Assembly: GCA_014871665.1 (NCBI GenBank) | Contig: WGSL01000001.1 | Location: forward strand, 1 to 64,000 | DNA: 64,000 bases | DNA from: Collinsella sp. | Lineage (GTDB): Bacteria > Actinomycetota > Coriobacteriia > Coriobacteriales > Coriobacteriaceae | Reading direction: 5' to 3' | Part shown: piece after piece, positions 31,630-41,356 of the stretch | How the letters are laid out: every line of letters begins with the position of its first letter | Numbering within the stretch: the first letter of the stretch is position 1 | Notes under the pieces: model-generated | What the model was told of the DNA's origin: nothing | Databases searched by the model: none | What the model saw: the letters and a program-made list of their open reading frames with translations, nothing else | Program-made: the position numbers and the translations under genes

Positions 31630-34407
31630 CTACCCGCGGCGACGGGCGCGGCTGTAGGGCGTATCCACCATGGGCAGATCGGGACGCAGCTTGCCGTCAA
31701 ATGCGCGATAGGCGTTCTGTACGGCGGGCGCCGTGGGGATCGTTGCGATCTCGCCGATGCCCTTGCCGCCGTATGCCACGGGCAGCAGCTCGTCCTTCTC
31801 CACGTAGATGGCATGGATATCCGGAATCTCGGGCGCACGGAACAACCCGAGCGTACCGTACCTTGCCTGGGGCAGGCAGTCCTTGAGCGGCCAGTCCTCG
31901 GTAAGCGCATAGCCCATACCCATGAGCACGCCGCCTTCGATCTGACCCTGGATGGAGATGGGGTTGACCACCTTGCCGGAATCGTGCGCGGCATAGACCT
32001 CGCTCACGCGGCCGTCATCATCCAAAATGACCACATGCGTGGCAAAGCCGTAGCAGATGTGGCTCTTGGGGTTGGGAACATCCGCACCCAGCTTGTCGGT
32101 CGGCTCCAGGTACACGTAGCCAAACTCGCATCCCTCGAGCGCCTTGATGGCGGCCGCGGGATCCTGAGGATGCATACCCTGGCCGGCGACGAGCTCCTGC
32201 GTGTGCAGCTGATAGGCGCGACCGTCGTCGTACTCGATCTTGACGCCGTCGCCATGCGCATTCACGGGAGCGGCGGGCGCAGACTTGCCGGCCTCGATAT
32301 CAAGCATGGCATCGCGCAGCAGGAAGGCGGCACCGCGCACGGCCTCGCCGGTCACGACCGTTTGACGCGAACCAGACGTGGTGCCGGAGTCGGGAGCGTT
32401 CTCGGTGGAGCACTCGCCGTTGGCAATGCAGCGAAGCGGCAGGCCGCATGCCTCGGCAACGTCCTGCAAAAAGACGGTGTTGCAGCCCTGGCCGATGTCG
32501 GACGTGGCGGCATAGACCACAGCCACGCCGTCCTCGATGCGAATCTTGCAGCGGCCGGCATCGGGCAGGCCCACGCCCACGCCGGCGTTCTTCATGGCGC
32601 AGGCGATACCGGCGTGTCCGGGATGCGCATAGTAGGCATCCTTGACCTCGAGCAGCGTCTCTTTAAGCGCCGTGGAGCAGTCGGCAATCTGGCCGTTGGG
32701 CAAAACCTCGCCCGGCTCGATGGCGTTACGGTAGCGGATCTCCCACGGATCCAGGCCGACCTTCTCTGCCAGCAAGTCGATCAGGCTCTCGAGCGCAAAC
32801 TCGGACTGGCAAACGCCAAAGCCGCGGTACGCGCCGGCGGGCGGGTTGTTGGTGTAGTAGCCATAACCGCGAATGTCGGTGTTCTGGTACTTGTAGGGGC
32901 CGACGGCATGCGTGCAGGCGCGCTCGAGCACCGGGCCGCACAGCGACGCGTAGGCGCCGGTATCAAAGTTGATCTCGCAATCCAGACCGGTAAAGTTGCC
33001 CTCGGCGTCGCAACCCAGTGTAAAGATACCGTCCATGGCGTGGCGCTTGGGATGGAACGCGAGCGACTCGGCGCGCGTGAGCTTGCACTTCACAGGACGC
33101 TGGAACTTATATGCGGCGAGCGCGGCCAGGTGCTGGATGGACACGTCCTCCTTGCCGCCAAAGCCGCCACCCACGAGCATGGTCTCGACGACCACGCGCT
33201 CGGGCTCGTTGTCCCAGCCAAACATGTGGGCGCACTCTTTGCGCGTATCGTAGGCGCCCTGGTCGGTCGACTGCACCTTGACGCCGTTCTTGTACGGGAA
33301 GGCGACGGCGCACTCGGGCTCCAAGAAGGCATGCTCGGTAAAGGGCGTGGTAAAGCGCTGCGTCACGGTAAACGCGCTTTCGGCCAGCGCCTTGGCGGCA
33401 TCGCCGCGCGTCACATGGCGGCTCTGGCACACGTTGTCCTTGAGCTCCACCGTGTTGCCAAAGGCAAAGAAGCTGTCGTGCAGGCGCGGGGCGTCGGCAG
33501 CCCTGGCCTCGACAATGTTACGCACGGGCTCCAGCGGCTCGTAGTCGATCTTTACGAGCTTCTTGGCCTTCTCGAGCGTCGCCTCGTCCTCGGCGACCAC
33601 CAGCACGATGGCGTCACCCACGCAGCGGGTGATATCGCCCTGGGCGATCATGACGTCCCAGTCCTGGATAAGGTGGCCGACCTGGTTGACCGGCACGTCC
33701 TCGGCGCGCAGGATGCCCACCACGCCGGGCAGGGCCTCGGCCTTGGAGGTATCGATGGAAAGCACACGGGCGCGCGGATACTTGGAGCGCACGGCGCTGG
33801 CATAGGTCAGACCCGGCTGATCGAGCTCGTCGATGTCGTCGGGATACTTGCCCTCGCCGAGCACCTTCTTGCGCACGTCGATGCGGAAGGCGCGCTTGCC
33901 CACGCCGTAGTCGTTGCCGCGCTCCAGGTCCTCGTCGATCTGCTTTTCGCCGCGGAGCACCGCAGCTGCCAGCGAAATGCCCTCGATGATCTTCTTGTAG
34001 CCGGTGCAGCGGCAGACGTTACCGCGAATGGCGTACTTGATCTGCTCCTCGGTGGGCTCGGGGTCCTCGGCGATGAGCGCCGCACCCGCCATGACCATGC
34101 CGGGAATGCAAAAACCGCACTGCACGGCGCCCACGGCGCCAAAGGCGTACACAAAGGCCTCGCGCACGTCCTCGGGCAGGCCCTCGACGGTCACGATGTT
34201 GCGGCCGGCGGCAAGAGCGGTGGTCAGCACGCACGCCTTGACGGCCGCACCGTCCACATGGATGGTGCAGGTGCCGCAGGCGCCCTCGGAGCAGCCGTCC
34301 TTGGCGGAGTGAATGTGCAGGTCGTCGCGCAGATAGCGCAGCAGTGGTTTATTCTCCGTCGTCGTGTGCTCGACACCGTTAACGGTAAAAGTGAATTCCT
34401 GTGCCAT
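31630..34407 (-). CDS. xdh: selenium-dependent xanthine dehydrogenase-type molybdenum hydroxylase
   Basis: A 925-residue fusion of an N-terminal two-cluster 2Fe-2S domain (CSEGACGTCTIHVDG; CGFCIPG; GNVCRCTGY, residues about 38-150) and a C-terminal molybdopterin domain. The latter has KVLGEGKYPDDI, GGGFGGKEDVSIQHLAA, PAGAYRGFGVCQSEFALES and GEIATIPTAPAVQNA. It matches the E. coli XdhD type, which oxidises purines such as hypoxanthine or xanthine. YqeB, YqeC and XdhC in the window support the selenium-cofactor form. No separate FAD subunit gene is present. Confidence 0.92.
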   Translation of the reverse strand: MAQEFTFTVNGVEHTTTENKPLLRYLRDDLHIHSAKDGCSEGACGTCTIHVDGAAVKACVLTTALAAGRNIVTVEGLPEDVREAFVYAFGAVGAVQCGFCIPGMVMAGAALIAEDPEPTEEQIKYAIRGNVCRCTGYKKIIEGISLAAAVLRGEKQIDEDLERGNDYGVGKRAFRIDVRKKVLGEGKYPDDIDELDQPGLTYASAVRSKYPRARVLSIDTSKAEALPGVVGILRAEDVPVNQVGHLIQDWDVMIAQGDITRCVGDAIVLVVAEDEATLEKAKKLVKIDYEPLEPVRNIVEARAADAPRLHDSFFAFGNTVELKDNVCQSRHVTRGDAAKALAESAFTVTQRFTTPFTEHAFLEPECAVAFPYKNGVKVQSTDQGAYDTRKECAHMFGWDNEPERVVVETMLVGGGFGGKEDVSIQHLAALAAYKFQRPVKCKLTRAESLAFHPKRHAMDGIFTLGCDAEGNFTGLDCEINFDTGAYASLCGPVLERACTHAVGPYKYQNTDIRGYGYYTNNPPAGAYRGFGVCQSEFALESLIDLLAEKVGLDPWEIRYRNAIEPGEVLPNGQIADCSTALKETLLEVKDAYYAHPGHAGIACAMKNAGVGVGLPDAGRCKIRIEDGVAVVYAATSDIGQGCNTVFLQDVAEACGLPLRCIANGECSTENAPDSGTTSGSRQTVVTGEAVRGAAFLLRDAMLDIEAGKSAPAAPVNAHGDGVKIEYDDGRAYQLHTQELVAGQGMHPQDPAAAIKALEGCEFGYVYLEPTDKLGADVPNPKSHICYGFATHVVILDDDGRVSEVYAAHDSGKVVNPISIQGQIEGGVLMGMGYALTEDWPLKDCLPQARYGTLGLFRAPEIPDIHAIYVEKDELLPVAYGGKGIGEIATIPTAPAVQNAYRAFDGKLRPDLPMVDTPYSRARRRG

Positions 34408-34419
34408 GGTGATTCCCTT

Positions 34420-34899
34420 CTACACGCCGGCGGCGATGCCGGTGCGGTCGTGGATGGCGCCATGCGGGCAGACGACGGCGCACATGCCGCACGACAAGCA
34501 ATCCACGCCGTCGATATGGGCGCAGTTGTCCTCGATGCGGATAGCGCCGGCAGGGCACTTTTTGGCGCACATACCGCAACCGATGCAGCTCGTGTCGCAG
34601 ACCTTGCGCGCAATGGCACCCTTATCGGTGTTGTTGCAGCGCACCAGAATGTTCTGGTAGCCGGGGACGAAGGCAATCACGCGCTGCGGGCACGCCATGC
34701 CGCACAGGCCACAGCCTGTGCACTTGGAGCGATCTACGCGGGCGATGCCATCGACCAGCGCAATGGCGCCGTGGGGGCAGGCCGTGACGCAGGCACCACA
34801 GCCAATGCAGCCTTCGCTGCAGCGGGCGTCGCCGCCTGCGGAGGCGCAACCGCTTCCGCAGGCAACGTAGGCCACGTTATGTTGAATGGATTTGGCCAT
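34420..34899 (-). CDS. polyferredoxin (multiple 4Fe-4S clusters)
   Basis: A 159-residue protein with repeated cluster motifs: CIGCGACVTACPHG, CTGCGLCGMACPQ, CIGCGMCAKKCPAG and CLSCGMCAVVCPHG, hence about four 4Fe-4S sites, plus a Cys-rich N-terminus (GSGCASAGGDARCSEGC). It likely carries electrons between the xanthine dehydrogenase-type enzyme and the YgfK oxidoreductase, which flank it on either side in one operon (12- and 11-base gaps). Confidence 0.92.
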   Translation of the reverse strand: MAKSIQHNVAYVACGSGCASAGGDARCSEGCIGCGACVTACPHGAIALVDGIARVDRSKCTGCGLCGMACPQRVIAFVPGYQNILVRCNNTDKGAIARKVCDTSCIGCGMCAKKCPAGAIRIEDNCAHIDGVDCLSCGMCAVVCPHGAIHDRTGIAAGV

Positions 34900-34910
34900 A
34901 AGAGACTCGC

Positions 34911-37910
34911 CTATTTCTTAAGGAGATACGAATAGTTGTCGCGCACAGCCCTGATGGTCAGGCGGACGGCCTCGGGAAGGCCGGTGTTGACGGCATCGAC
35001 CGAGACGGTGCGGACCGTGCCGGCGACGCGGACCTTAAAGTGGTCCTCGTCCACAGCCAGGAAGCCCTCGTTCTCGGAGTTCTCCATGTCCTGCTCGCTC
35101 CAGAACAGGGTGAGCTTGTCCTTGTAGGGACGGCCCTCCTGGTAGGGGCAGAACACAGCGCAGTTGCCGCACTCGTTGCACATGCCGTCGACGTGGACGA
35201 CCTGATGCTTGGCGAGACCCGGCACCTTAATGGCAACGTTGGCGCGGTTGGGGCACACATCGCAGCAGACCTCGCACACCGAGCCGCAGCCCAGGCAGCG
35301 GGTCTTGGTGCAGTTGCGCTTGTCGCGGCACAGCGACCCCTTGCGCTCGTAGCAGGCGTCCTCGCGATCGGCCTGAGCATTCTGGTCGGCGTACTTGTTA
35401 AAGTCCACGCCGGCGATGGCACGGGCGACTTCGGCGGCATCGGCAATAGCCTCGACCACGGTGGCAGGACCGCGGCGGCAGTCGCCCGCAGCCCAGACGC
35501 CCTCGACGCCGGTGGAGGTGGCGGCAAGGCGGCCGCGACGGTCGTGCTCGACGCCCGCGGCATCGTACAGGCTGGCATCGATGCCCTCGCCCACGGCGCA
35601 GATCACCGTGGTGGCGGAAAGCTCGACGGTCTCGCCCGTGGCGACGGGGCTGCGACGGCCGCTTGCATCCGGCTCGCCAAGCTCCATAACGTCGCAGGTC
35701 AGCACGGCACCGTTGAGCGCCTTGGGCGCCAGCAGCTCGCAGAACTCAACGCCGTCGGCAAGAGCAAGATCAAGCTCTTCCTCGTCAGCGGGCATCTGCT
35801 TCTTGGTGCGGCGGTAGACCAGGCGCACGTTCTTCGCGCCGGCCAGGCGCTTGGCCACGCGGGCCGCGTCCATGGCGGTGTTGCCGGCGCCAATGACCAC
35901 GACGTCCTCGCCCAGCTCGAGCTTCTCGCCCTTCTTGGCGGCCTCGAGGAACTCCAGCACGTCGAGCTCGGCACCCTCGCCCAGACCCGCAGAGCCGGGC
36001 ATCCAGGCACCAGTGGCCACGACCACGTCGGTAAAGCCCTGGGCCTTGAGCTCGTCAATGGAATCAACGCGAGCGTTGAGCTGCACCTTGGCGCCAAAGG
36101 CCAGGCAGAGCTCGGCATCGTGGGAGATATCGTCGCTCGCGATGCGGAACTCGGGAATCACGTGACGGACCACGCCACCGAGCGAATCGCGGGCCTCAAA
36201 GATGGTGACGGGCACGCCGGCGCGCGTCAGGAAGAATGCCGTCGCCAGGCCGGCCGGGCCGCCGCCGATAACGGCAACGTTGCGCTCGCCGTCGTTGGCG
36301 ATAGCCTGGGCACGCAGCTTGGGTAGCACGGCGGTCATGGCCTCGCGGGCGGCCTTGAGCTTGCTGGCGCGAATCTGGGCGCCCTCGGGCTCGTAGAACG
36401 CACGCTCGCAGGCACGACCGCAAGGATGCGGGCAGATGGTGCCGGTGATGAACGGCAGGGCGTTGCGCTCGATGATGATGTTGAGTGCGTCCTCGTAGCG
36501 GCCCTCGTCAACAGCCGCCAGATAGGCGGGAATATCCTGCTGGATGGGGCAGCTCGTGCGGCACGGCGTGGTAAAGCAGTCGGAAAGCGGGCTCTTGCCG
36601 GCGACCTTGCGGTCGGGCAGCGGGCGCAGCGGCTTCTTGTAGAGCGGGTTGGTGAGCGAGTCGGTCTGGATCGCAGTCACGGCCTCGAGAGAGACGCCCG
36701 CGAACGGCTTGCCATCCAGGTCGGTAAACTCGCCAGCCATCTGGCTAAAGCGCTCGTAGCCACCAGGCTTGAGTACGTCGGTCGCCAGGGTGACGGGCCA
36801 AATGCCGGCATCGTACAGGGCGCGGATGTTGTAGACCGTAGCACCGCCAGAGTAGCTAATGCGCAGCTTGCCATCGAACTGCTCGGTAATGCGACGGGCG
36901 GCCTCGATGGTCAGCGAGAACAGCGAACGGCCGGACATGTACATCTCGGTGGAGGGCAGCTCGTTCCTCGTCACGTCGACGGGGAACGTGTTGGTCAGCT
37001 TGACGCCAAACTCCAGGCCGCGCTCGGCACACAGGGCAATCAGACGCTCAAACATGGGCACAGCGTCGACCCACTGCAGATCCTCGCGGAAGTGCGTGTC
37101 ATCGAAGACGATGTAGTCGAAGCCCAGCTCGTTGAGGCGCTGGCGAGCAAACTCATAGCCCAGCAGCGTGGGGTTGCACTTGATGTAGGTGTTGAGACCC
37201 TTCTCGGTAATCAGATAGGTCGCGATGCGCTCGATCTCCGCCGGCGGGCAGCCATGCAGCGTGGACTCGGTAATGGAGTTGGAGACGCGCGCCGGGATGG
37301 ACTCGACAAACGCGGCATCGACATGCTCAAACTTGTCCAGGTTAGCGAGCGCCCACGTGCGGCACTCGTTCCAAACCTCGGAGCCGCTGGCGTCCTTCAT
37401 GCCCTCAATGTACGCATCGACCTTGGGGCTCTTGATGCCCTCGAGGTCATAACCCACGGACATGTTGAAGACAAAACCATCCGGGCTGCCCAGGCCGTAC
37501 TCGCGAGCGATCAGGTGGCAGGCAAACCATGCCTTCACGTACTCGGCAAAGGCCTGCGGAACCTCGAGCTCGGTCGACCACTCGCAGTTGTAGCACTCGT
37601 CCTGCGCCACGATGCAGGGCTTGTTCACACACTTGGAGAGCTCCTCGCCGTCCATAACCTGAACGGTCTTGAGCTCAAAGAAGCGGGAACCGGCCACGTA
37701 GGATGCCACGATGTTCTGGGCCAGCTGCGTATTGGGACCGGCGGCCGGGCCAAACGGAGTCTCGATGCGCTCGTCAAAAATGGGAAGCGCGCCCTCCTGG
37801 TTGGTCGTGACCATCTTGCGCACGCCAAAGACGGCGCCCTGAGTCTTGTGCTCCTCGATGATCCAGTTCATCAGCTGCGAAAACGGGATCGGCCTCATGA
37901 TGTCGCTCAT
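34911..37910 (-). CDS. ygfK: YgfK-type iron-sulfur flavoprotein (putative selenate reductase subunit family)
   Basis: A 999-residue protein. The N-terminal half resembles dihydropyrimidine/dihydroorotate dehydrogenase-type domains. The centre has a GltD-like region (CRTSCPIQQDIPAYLAAV), an FAD loop VAVIGGGPAGLATAFFL and an NAD(P) loop VVVIGAGNTAMDAARVA. The C-terminus has two Cys-rich cluster motifs (CLGCGSVCEVCCDVCPN, CNECGNCAVFCPYQEG). The ATG at 37910 follows AGAGGAG by six bases; the upstream in-frame extension lacks one. It is part of the anaerobic urate cluster and probably reduces a purine or pyrimidine-like ring. Confidence 0.92.
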   Translation of the reverse strand: MSDIMRPIPFSQLMNWIIEEHKTQGAVFGVRKMVTTNQEGALPIFDERIETPFGPAAGPNTQLAQNIVASYVAGSRFFELKTVQVMDGEELSKCVNKPCIVAQDECYNCEWSTELEVPQAFAEYVKAWFACHLIAREYGLGSPDGFVFNMSVGYDLEGIKSPKVDAYIEGMKDASGSEVWNECRTWALANLDKFEHVDAAFVESIPARVSNSITESTLHGCPPAEIERIATYLITEKGLNTYIKCNPTLLGYEFARQRLNELGFDYIVFDDTHFREDLQWVDAVPMFERLIALCAERGLEFGVKLTNTFPVDVTRNELPSTEMYMSGRSLFSLTIEAARRITEQFDGKLRISYSGGATVYNIRALYDAGIWPVTLATDVLKPGGYERFSQMAGEFTDLDGKPFAGVSLEAVTAIQTDSLTNPLYKKPLRPLPDRKVAGKSPLSDCFTTPCRTSCPIQQDIPAYLAAVDEGRYEDALNIIIERNALPFITGTICPHPCGRACERAFYEPEGAQIRASKLKAAREAMTAVLPKLRAQAIANDGERNVAVIGGGPAGLATAFFLTRAGVPVTIFEARDSLGGVVRHVIPEFRIASDDISHDAELCLAFGAKVQLNARVDSIDELKAQGFTDVVVATGAWMPGSAGLGEGAELDVLEFLEAAKKGEKLELGEDVVVIGAGNTAMDAARVAKRLAGAKNVRLVYRRTKKQMPADEEELDLALADGVEFCELLAPKALNGAVLTCDVMELGEPDASGRRSPVATGETVELSATTVICAVGEGIDASLYDAAGVEHDRRGRLAATSTGVEGVWAAGDCRRGPATVVEAIADAAEVARAIAGVDFNKYADQNAQADREDACYERKGSLCRDKRNCTKTRCLGCGSVCEVCCDVCPNRANVAIKVPGLAKHQVVHVDGMCNECGNCAVFCPYQEGRPYKDKLTLFWSEQDMENSENEGFLAVDEDHFKVRVAGTVRTVSVDAVNTGLPEAVRLTIRAVRDNYSYLLKK

Positions 37911-38058
37911 AATGAGCTCCTCTCTGTAACGCCCGGCGAGACCGCGCGACGGGCGCAAATACGGTGTAGCGCTAGCACAGCGCCGGCGACCCCGCGGAGG
38001 CCGCCTATACGCGCGTCGAACGCGGCGAAACATCCGACGCGCGTGAATCTACTTGTAA

Positions 38059-39414
38059 TTAGTAGGTGCGTTCGTTGAGCGTGCTCCAGAGCTTCTTGGA
38101 CTCAGCCATGGTCCACGCGTTGATCTTGTCCTCATCAATGCCAACGAACTCGCGATCCTTGTACAGGACGCGGCCGTTGATGATGGTGGTGCGGCAGTTT
38201 TTGCCCATCATGCCAAAGAGCATGTGACCGTCGATGTTCTCCTCGCTCAGCGGCGTAAAGGGCTTGTAGTCCATAACGATAACGTCGGCGGCAGCGCCGG
38301 CCTCGAGCACACCGAGCTTGCGATCGAAGTACTTGCTCGCCATCTTGGCGTTGTTCTCGAACAGCATCGTCATGGCCTCGCACCAGCCCACGTTGGGCAT
38401 GGCGGCGTTGTGGCGCTGAATGATCAGGAAGACCTTAAGGCTCTCGAGCATATCGTGGGTGTAGGCGTCGGTGCCCATGCACACGGGGATGCCGCGGCGG
38501 AAGAACTCGAGCACGGGGGCGCAGCCCACGGCGTTGCCCATATTGGATTCGGGGTTGTTGACGAGCCAGGTGCCGGACTCCTTGACGATATCCATCTCGG
38601 CAGGCGTCACGTGGATGCAGTGGCCCAGCATGGTGTCGGGACCCAGCAGGTTGTGCTGCAGCAGGCGCTCGACGGGGCTGATGCCGCCGCGGTTGAGGCG
38701 GGAATCCCACACGTCGTTCATGCCCTCGCACACATGGATGTGGAAGCCGGTCAGACCGTTGTTGGCCTCAGCCATCTTATCCATGGTCTCGTCCGAAAGC
38801 GTAAAGGTAGCATGTCCGCCAAACATGGCGGCGATCATGTGGTTGTCGTTATCGCGACGCTCCTTGGCGGCCCACTGGGCAAATTCGGCGTTCTCGGCAA
38901 TGGCCTGGTCGCACTTTTCCTGGCCGCGGCGATCGGAGACCTCGTAGCACAGGCACGAACGCATGCCCAGCTCCTGAGCTGCATCCTTAATGGTAAAAAG
39001 GCTTCCCGGAATCTCGCAGAAGCTCGCATGGTGATCGAAGATCGTGGTGACGCCATCACGGATAGAGTCCAAAACCGTGGCATAGGCGCTGGCCTTGGTG
39101 CCGTCGAGCGTCAGGTTGTCGTCGATCTTCCACCACTGCTGCTCAAGATTCTCCAGGAAGTTGGTGGGGTTGCAGCCCTTAATGGCGAGGCCGCGGGCCA
39201 GACCCGAGTAGATGTGGGTGTGGCAGTTGATGAGTCCGGGCATGATGAGGTTGCCCCGGGCATCGACGTACTCGGCATCCGGGTACTTAGCCTTGAGCTC
39301 GCACTCGGGGCCCACTTCGACGATCATATCTCCGTCAATGGCGACCGCACCGTTTGGAATAAACGGGGTCTGAGCGTTGCGGGTAAAGACGGAACCGTTA
39401 GCGACCAGAAGCAT
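38059..39414 (-). CDS. ssnA: amidohydrolase SsnA
   Basis: A 451-residue metal-dependent hydrolase with the HxH of GLINCHTHIYSG, HHASFCEIPG, the His of GFHIHVCEGMND, HCIHVTPAEMD, and the Asp of GTDAYTHDMLES. Such proteins deaminate or hydrolyse purines (guanine deaminase-like), and in this cluster an early step of purine breakdown is likely. The ATG at 39414 follows GGGAG. A 12-bp GC-rich hairpin lies between it and the permease gene. Confidence 0.9.
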   Translation of the reverse strand: MLLVANGSVFTRNAQTPFIPNGAVAIDGDMIVEVGPECELKAKYPDAEYVDARGNLIMPGLINCHTHIYSGLARGLAIKGCNPTNFLENLEQQWWKIDDNLTLDGTKASAYATVLDSIRDGVTTIFDHHASFCEIPGSLFTIKDAAQELGMRSCLCYEVSDRRGQEKCDQAIAENAEFAQWAAKERRDNDNHMIAAMFGGHATFTLSDETMDKMAEANNGLTGFHIHVCEGMNDVWDSRLNRGGISPVERLLQHNLLGPDTMLGHCIHVTPAEMDIVKESGTWLVNNPESNMGNAVGCAPVLEFFRRGIPVCMGTDAYTHDMLESLKVFLIIQRHNAAMPNVGWCEAMTMLFENNAKMASKYFDRKLGVLEAGAAADVIVMDYKPFTPLSEENIDGHMLFGMMGKNCRTTIINGRVLYKDREFVGIDEDKINAWTMAESKKLWSTLNERTY

Positions 39415-39561
39415 AAATGCTCCCTTCAACATCAGGGGCGGGGTTTGACACCTCTGACATGGCGGAGTGCGAAGCGCCGGCCTACACCGGAAACGGGCCC
39501 TCTCCCGTCAACGCTTCACCAAAGGGACGAACCCTTTGAAGTGCGGCTTGGCACCGCATGG

Positions 39562-39593
39562 CGTCGGCGGACGAGGCGATGCGTCCGCCGACG
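39562..39593 (-). terminator. perfect hairpin between permease and ssnA
   Basis: CGTCGGCGGACG and CGTCCGCCGACG form a perfect 12-base-pair stem with an eight-base loop. There is no U-run, so it is more likely an attenuator or mRNA-processing hairpin that lowers read-through from the permease into ssnA-ygfK. Confidence 0.5.
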
Positions 39594-39609
39594 AATAGCA
39601 CCGAATTGG

Positions 39610-41004
39610 TTACTTCTTGCTCTCGGGCAAGACCAGATCCACGGCAGCGTCCTTGGCAGCATCGATGTGCTGAGCCACGACCGGCGTTTGCGGAAGGATC
39701 AGGTTAAGGACAATGGCCATGATGGCGGTGGGGGTTACGGCATTGGAGCCGATGACGGTGGACACCCAGGCGGGCATACCCTCGCCGGCAAGGCAACCGC
39801 TGGCCATCCAGATACCCAGGCCAAAGACGACGGAGGTGCCGACGATGGTGGTAGTGCGCTGCGTGAGGCCCTCGCGGGTGAACATGCGCACACCGTTCAT
39901 GGTGATGGTGCCAAAGACGCCGACGGTCGCGCCGCCGATGACAGGCTGCGGGATGGCGGAAAGGACGGCAGAGAGCTGCGGGAACAGGCCGGCGATGGCA
40001 AAGACGGCCGCGATGATCACAAAGACCCACTTGTTGACGACCTTGTTGGAGCAGATGATGCCCACGTTCTGGCCAAGGGCGCTGGTGGGAAGACCGCCCA
40101 GCAGGCCGCCGACCATAGAAGTGAGGCCCTGGGACACGATAGCGCCGGAGAGCTCGCGCTCGGTGGGCATACGGTCGATGGAGCCCAGGCAGGCGGCGGA
40201 GACGTCACCGATAACCTGGATGGCAACCATGGGGAACACGACGGCGAGGGTAATGCAGACCTCGGGATCAAACTCGAGCGCGTAGGGCATGAGCTTGGGA
40301 AGAGCGAAGACCTGAGCGGTGGCGACGCTGGAGAAGTCGATCATGCCAAAGGGGATCGAAACGATCATGCCAACGATCATACCAAAGAACACGGATCCCA
40401 GCTTGAGCGTGCCCTTGCCAAAGTTGGCGAGCGCAAAGACCACGGCGAAGGTGATAAGAGCGACGCACCAGGCCTGCGGGGTGCCCCACAGCGGCGTACC
40501 CATACCGCCGGCCATATACTTGACGGCCGTGGGATAGAGAGAGACGCCAATGGAGAAGATGACCGTGCCGGTCACGACAGGCGGGAACAGCCACTTGATC
40601 TTGCTGTAAGCCAGACCAAAGAGGACCGCGACGGCGCCGCCGACGATCTCGCCACCCAGCAGCGCACCAAAGCTAAAGCCCGAGGCACCCATGGCCTGCA
40701 GGGCCGGCAGAAACGCGAACGAAACGCCCATGACGATGGGCAGGCCGCCGCCGATGCGACGGAAGGGAGCGAAGGCCTGAAGGGCCGTGTCGATCGCCGA
40801 AAGAATGAGCGCGACCTGGATGATGTCGGTGCTCTGCTGGCTATTAAAGCCGTAGACGCCGGCCATGATGACCGCCGGGGTAATGATGCCGGCAAACGAT
40901 GCCAGTACGTGCTGAAGGGCACACGGGATCATTTCCTTAACGGGAGGCATGCCTTCGCGAGTGAACAGGGCTTCAGTGCCGTTCGTAACCGTCTCCTGGG
41001 TCAT
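39610..41004 (-). CDS. xanthine/uracil (NCS2) permease
   Basis: A 464-residue nucleobase:cation symporter-2 family transporter with about 12-14 hydrophobic segments. It starts with MTQETVTNGTEALFTREGMP at 41004. Family features include QHVLASFAGIITPAVI near the N-terminus, SIDRMPTERELSGAIVSQGL and GGLPTSALGQNVGIICSNK. It probably brings in urate or xanthine (E. coli YgfU and YgfO type). An earlier in-frame start (to 41091) is unlikely. It heads the right purine operon. Confidence 0.9.
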   Translation of the reverse strand: MTQETVTNGTEALFTREGMPPVKEMIPCALQHVLASFAGIITPAVIMAGVYGFNSQQSTDIIQVALILSAIDTALQAFAPFRRIGGGLPIVMGVSFAFLPALQAMGASGFSFGALLGGEIVGGAVAVLFGLAYSKIKWLFPPVVTGTVIFSIGVSLYPTAVKYMAGGMGTPLWGTPQAWCVALITFAVVFALANFGKGTLKLGSVFFGMIVGMIVSIPFGMIDFSSVATAQVFALPKLMPYALEFDPEVCITLAVVFPMVAIQVIGDVSAACLGSIDRMPTERELSGAIVSQGLTSMVGGLLGGLPTSALGQNVGIICSNKVVNKWVFVIIAAVFAIAGLFPQLSAVLSAIPQPVIGGATVGVFGTITMNGVRMFTREGLTQRTTTIVGTSVVFGLGIWMASGCLAGEGMPAWVSTVIGSNAVTPTAIMAIVLNLILPQTPVVAQHIDAAKDAAVDLVLPESKK

Positions 41005-41356
41005 TTGACCACCAATCCTCGAAATAGTTGTTTTCGCATCTAACGCTCTATTGTGACGCAGTGCGGGGTTGAGGTTGTGCCTTCGTTGCATATCGTATTA
41101 AAGATGATTCTCATTCTCAATAATAATTTTTTGTTATCAGACTATTCTTCAGCTGAGATAATGCATTTCCGCAGGTCAGGAAAGTGTCTGGTCAAAATGA
41201 CATCTAACTTTTCTTTTGGTCGACCGTTTACCGCTAAATTCCTACCGTTCGTCTGTATTACGCAATGTACCTGCGGATATACGAGTCAATAGACACCGTG
41301 TTACCATGAGAAAAAATTGTTATGAACATTTCCGATTTCACCCAAAGGAGTTGCCC
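41005..41356. other. 352-bp divergent region between the permease and the second PAS/HTH regulator
   Basis: AT-rich between about 41080 and 41180. Holds the promoters of both genes. GAGAAT-GAGAAT-like repeats at 41103-41126 resemble a Fur box but are not convincing. No gene is present. Confidence 0.5.

Noticed and set aside
31813..34935. A 1040-codon open frame on the plus strand opposite the xanthine dehydrogenase-like gene
   Set aside because: It is the antisense shadow of a GC-rich gene with clear domain motifs on the minus strand. It is low in complexity, has no ribosome-binding site and overlaps three real genes.
38224..41043. A 939-codon plus-strand open frame opposite ssnA and the permease
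   Set aside because: Same reason: a high-GC third-position shadow. Its His/Asp/Gly-rich translation is an artefact of complementing the real membrane protein.
41103..41126. Fur-box-like GAGAAT repeats upstream of the permease
   Set aside because: Two of three hexamers resemble the motif but the third does not, and no iron-related gene is near. It may be a chance match in AT-rich promoter DNA.
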